A stretch of DNA of 64,000 bases from assembly GCA_018062405.1 (NCBI GenBank), contig JAGOSF010000003.1:62001-126000 (forward strand), read 5' to 3'. Below the pieces are notes generated by a model. The model ran no database searches. It saw only the letters and a program-made list of their open reading frames with translations, and had not been told where the DNA came from. Below, piece after piece: positions 61,901-64,000 of this stretch (position 1 is the first letter of the stretch; each line of letters begins with the position of its first letter). The DNA comes from Candidatus Babeliales bacterium. Its GTDB lineage: Bacteria; Babelota; Babeliae; Babelales; Chromulinivoraceae. The position numbers and the translations under genes were made by a program.

Positions 61901-64000
61901 AATATCACTACCAGATACTGCTGTTGTAATTGCAGTTACACCTATGGTCGTTACTGCACTGACAGCACCAACTGCAAGACCTGATGCCGTAACCCTTTTC
62001 AAAACAACCGTACCTGCATTATTTGCAACGGTGATAATACGATCAGTAGAATCAATTGCAATTCCTGTAATTGAATAGGCCCCACCGATATCAAGTGTTC
62101 CTGCTGTTCCAAACGTCGTATCTAAAGCACCTGTATTATTATAAGCTTTTAGAGTTCCATTCGTTGCTCCAAGGCCTGCTAAAATCATACTGCCATTACT
62201 TTGCTGATTGATTGCTTTAGCAGAAGTTAATGTCGAAGAAGGGCTGAATACTGGGGACAAATTAGCCCCAGTTGAACTTAAACCAATAGCCCAACTTGCT
62301 CCAGAATAGGTACCACACATAAAAATGTTACCAAGCGTATCAACATACAATCCAGTTGTTCCACCATAGGTGGTCGTAAATGATCGATACCCGGTCGTAT
62401 TAAAAGCTGTATTCAAGGTTAAATCTTTTAACATCTGAAATATCACCGTGTCATTACCATTATCTGCAACAAAGGTCATAATCCCATTACCCGATTCATA
62501 GACGCGTTTGACTGCATAGCTAGACATTAAAGTGTTAAATGTAGAATTGGTTGTTCCTTTTAAAGAAAAATCTCCTGTTGTTGGCCACAAGGTTGTATCC
62601 AACTGCCCTGCCGCAACTCGATTAGGAGCTTGTGCATATTGACCAACATATTGATACCCATTAAATCGCATCAAACTTGGATCAAAAGTCGTTCCATTAT
62701 TTGATGGATTATTATACCCAACAACAACTAGCTGACCATCAGATTGAACTGATAATCCGTACATTGCTTTGACATATTGATAGGTTGAACCACTGGTTAT
62801 TGTTGTAATACCAGAAGCTCCAAATCCATTATCCATAGCTCCAGAATTATTGATTGAAAAAACACTGATTGTTGGAGTTGTATTATAGATACTTCCGTAA
62901 AAATTAGTACCAGAACCAACAAGTTTTGTTAAAACTGGAGTTGCTGAGTTATACACCGTAACCGTCGATCCAATAATTGCGCCTGTTGTTCCATTGTACA
63001 ATTCAACTTGTACGGCAGGTGAGCCAAGACCAGTCACTCGGGTATTACCAACCAAAATATTGCCCGAACTATTAATTGCAATACGCGATGGATTGCCACC
63101 GGTCACACCAGTAATTCCAGTCGTAACAATTGCACCGCTATTAAATGTTGCCGGGCTATTTTGAGCATCGACTAAACCAGATCCATTTGCAGTTAACTTA
63201 CCAAGGCAAACTACATTTGAGGCATTGCGATAGGTAAAATAAATATTGTCGTTACTATCGATACACAGATCATCAATCGGCGCATTCACGCCTGTTGGAA
63301 AATATCCACTCTGCGCTGCTGGGCCAAATGTTGCATCAATCGGTAAGGTTGTTGAAGAAATAGCTGATTGATTTTTATACGCAATAATTAAACCATTTGC
63401 AGATCCATCATAACCACCAACAATGTAGCGCCCAGATTTTTGTTGTACAACAACTGAACCATTTGTCGAAGCAACCGTGGTTGCAAAAGTGGCATTAAAG
63501 GTACCTGCCGAGGTAAAACTTATAACTTTTTGGGCTGGTGCAGTTGTTGTCCCTGCAACAATAATATTACTATCGCCGTCAATTGTGATGCTATTGACCG
63601 TTGCCATTGCAATTGCAGCAGTTAACCCATTGCTCGAACCGCTATCACCAAAAGTTGTGATTGGTGTCATATCTGGATTAACTTTGCCTACAATAAGATT
63701 GGTATCATTTCCAAAAGCTATAAAGGCAGTTCCATCATTATTTGGATTTTCAATAATTGCACGAGCTTTATAACCGCCAGCTAAACCAGACCAACCAGTT
63801 TGCCCAGAAAGATCGATTTGCCCGGTATTATTTGGCTGCAACGAAGTATCAATCGAACCAACTGTCGGTGTTATAAGCGCTTCAGAAACTTCTGTTGTAT
63901 AAATATCCCCGTACAAACGAGCCATATAACCAGATTGTGGACTTATAGGATAACCAACAACATATACGCGTCTATCTGGACTATAAGCTGCGCCTGATAA
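58985..64000 (-). CDS. Giant delta-60 repeat protein, copy 2 (partial, N-terminus outside)
   Basis: The frame is open from the stop at 58985 to the window edge at 64000 (1671 codons visible). The Met at 63925 is only the first in sight, not a real start: the codons before it (AYSPDRRVYVVGYP...) continue the pattern of copy 1. The visible part corresponds to the last four ~420-residue modules of the 48448 protein in the same order (YTTEVSEALITP, YVGQYAQAPNRV, YVTYTSQGPIEG, YTSQVSQSPNAK). So it is a tandem gene duplicate of similar build. The ends differ (SGSEL versus GAGEDVL). Confidence 0.92.
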   Translation of the reverse strand, partial: LSGAAYSPDRRVYVVGYPISPQSGYMARLYGDIYTTEVSEALITPTVGSIDTSLQPNNTGQIDLSGQTGWSGLAGGYKARAIIENPNNDGTAFIAFGNDTNLIVGKVNPDMTPITTFGDSGSSNGLTAAIAMATVNSITIDGDSNIIVAGTTTAPAQKVISFTSAGTFNATFATTVASTNGSVVVQQKSGRYIVGGYDGSANGLIIAYKNQSAISSTTLPIDATFGPAAQSGYFPTGVNAPIDDLCIDSNDNIYFTYRNASNVVCLGKLTANGSGLVDAQNSPATFNSGAIVTTGITGVTGGNPSRIAINSSGNILVGNTRVTGLGSPAVQVELYNGTTGAIIGSTVTVYNSATPVLTKLVGSGTNFYGSIYNTTPTISVFSINNSGAMDNGFGASGITTITSGSTYQYVKAMYGLSVQSDGQLVVVGYNNPSNNGTTFDPSLMRFNGYQYVGQYAQAPNRVAAGQLDTTLWPTTGDFSLKGTTNSTFNTLMSSYAVKRVYESGNGIMTFVADNGNDTVIFQMLKDLTLNTAFNTTGYRSFTTTYGGTTGLYVDTLGNIFMCGTYSGASWAIGLSSTGANLSPVFSPSSTLTSAKAINQQSNGSMILAGLGATNGTLKAYNNTGALDTTFGTAGTLDIGGAYSITGIAIDSTDRIITVANNAGTVVLKRVTASGLAVGAVSAVTTIGVTAITTAVSGSDIKVVLDTGGRIIVAAATATGYALRSYNNDATGTDNAGAISIAPSGGSGTFILSNMYATSDGKITLIGYRATSGTICVARMTSGAGGLTLDSSTFNASTGYLYTTIGSLNLANDGIIHADNRVMIVGSNLSVANPYMGRTFGYPYVTYTSQGPIEGIAGTINPGFGSTSPTTGTYDVSTLNAVLTNAQGKAILPVSNGGYFMAFDNANTAANSILIKTVSSGDLDTSYNSTGIATTYAPLGVNSILQDASSKMLLIGTNPAGSGNGWVQRYATTGALDTTFNGTGIINLASGTQATVAIEQTLGRLVVAGINTSGKGSLFAYQSVSPNGTPGSVDTTFNNTGTVPAVFSTTVSNAIPCIIADSYDRLIFGILNGTAVDLYRLTPTGQLDITFGTDGIVANAITSATSASSVHVALDLAGNIIVAANSSTLNTFSVRGFNNGTSTGTGGNGAAVYAQLNIASLIAPTLTNLITSADGYTLIVGTQSGTGAAWIARITAGGLLDTTGFNPAAIGGIAGIFQYTGSGSTAHSYYGLAVNANGTLGMLGFENSSSVYTPTLVSVYDLPYTSQVSQSPNAKAVGTNDLTLGASTTSTTNKGITFFGASGNVGSAQIARAVGLYDDNNVVVAIDGNSTTGSGTSEIMINMFNNDGIANPNFGTAGTAIVLSDYQNQYVNDMVTFTTVAGIHKAILAGYATNTDLGKTGSLLLQYVLTPGSSALDSSFGGLYGNSAGVAFGDGQQLFSVARQSNGRIIAAGLSQNSLGLLLGYGSNGVLDSSFANNGYQSANTGAAGIYTHAVDTNNNIVFAYNSSNSVQVARYLADGSALDSTFTTPTPLIATISGNTNMKVAVDSSNKVYVAGVIASGNSIMVKQYATTGGAALQTVTLTGTVLGNASAVYSLARLLVDAAGNTIVVAYDSNAKRIVVVRLTTVFALDTSFNGTGFITYAVAGGSSSQVATDAMITPDGRILVSGSEL

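Noticed and set aside
48448-64000. CRISPR array or DNA satellite in the repetitive 15 kb
   Set aside because: The repeats are protein-level, long and diverged, with an unbroken reading frame; no short identical repeats with spacers anywhere in the window.

Overview
This is an AT-rich bacterial window (my estimate from reading: roughly two-thirds A+T) with standard-looking genes, AAGG-type ribosome binding sites and many short secreted proteins. The mix points to an intracellular or host-dependent bacterium. It holds two tandem ATP/ADP translocases, secreted ankyrin-repeat proteins, Fic proteins, many small orphan proteins with signal peptides, and giant secreted repeat proteins. Candidatus Dependentiae (TM6) is my best guess. 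That placement is inference; no rRNA is present to confirm it.

Layout. 0-9.8 kb: a partial CDS, a minimal sufC-sufB pair, a secreted coiled-coil protein, small secreted or membrane proteins, a stand-alone GspE/PilB N-terminal-type protein next to a FUN14-like membrane protein, HU, tRNA-Leu(UAA) and tRNA-Cys(GCA), a rhodanese lipoprotein, signal peptidase I and an M23 peptidase. 9.8-15.5 kb: a complete batA-B-C-D-E operon on the minus strand, mostly coupled by ATGA overlaps, without an adjacent moxR. 15.6-29.4 kb: an accessory region with an alternating array of small secreted and ankyrin proteins, a Fic gene flanked by repeats, a truncated second Fic, topA, duplicated and decayed secreted-protein genes, an NhaC-like antiporter and a MITE-like element.

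29.7-36 kb: two ATP/ADP translocases, a QI-repeat secreted protein, three tandem paralogous small secreted proteins and a Cys-rich secreted protein. 36-43.2 kb: metG, a potABCD polyamine importer and a polytopic membrane protein. 43.6-48.4 kb: a polymorphic-toxin-like locus. It has a large secreted protein with a variable C-terminal tip and a coupled putative immunity gene, then a 5'-truncated orphan copy of the toxin C-terminus with a different tip and its own immunity paralogue. 48.4-64 kb: two tandem giant secreted delta-60-repeat proteins, one of 3370 residues and one running off the window edge.

How the parts fit. Translocases and the Pot system would import host ATP and polyamines. LepB and other secretion functions would export a large set of surface or effector proteins. 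The Bat proteins, M23 peptidase and rhodanese lipoprotein are envelope-associated. The most notable system is the toxin/immunity locus with an apparently silent orphan cassette. Its ATG lies inside a terminator hairpin, and its immunity paralogue has two in-frame stops just before a conserved tail.
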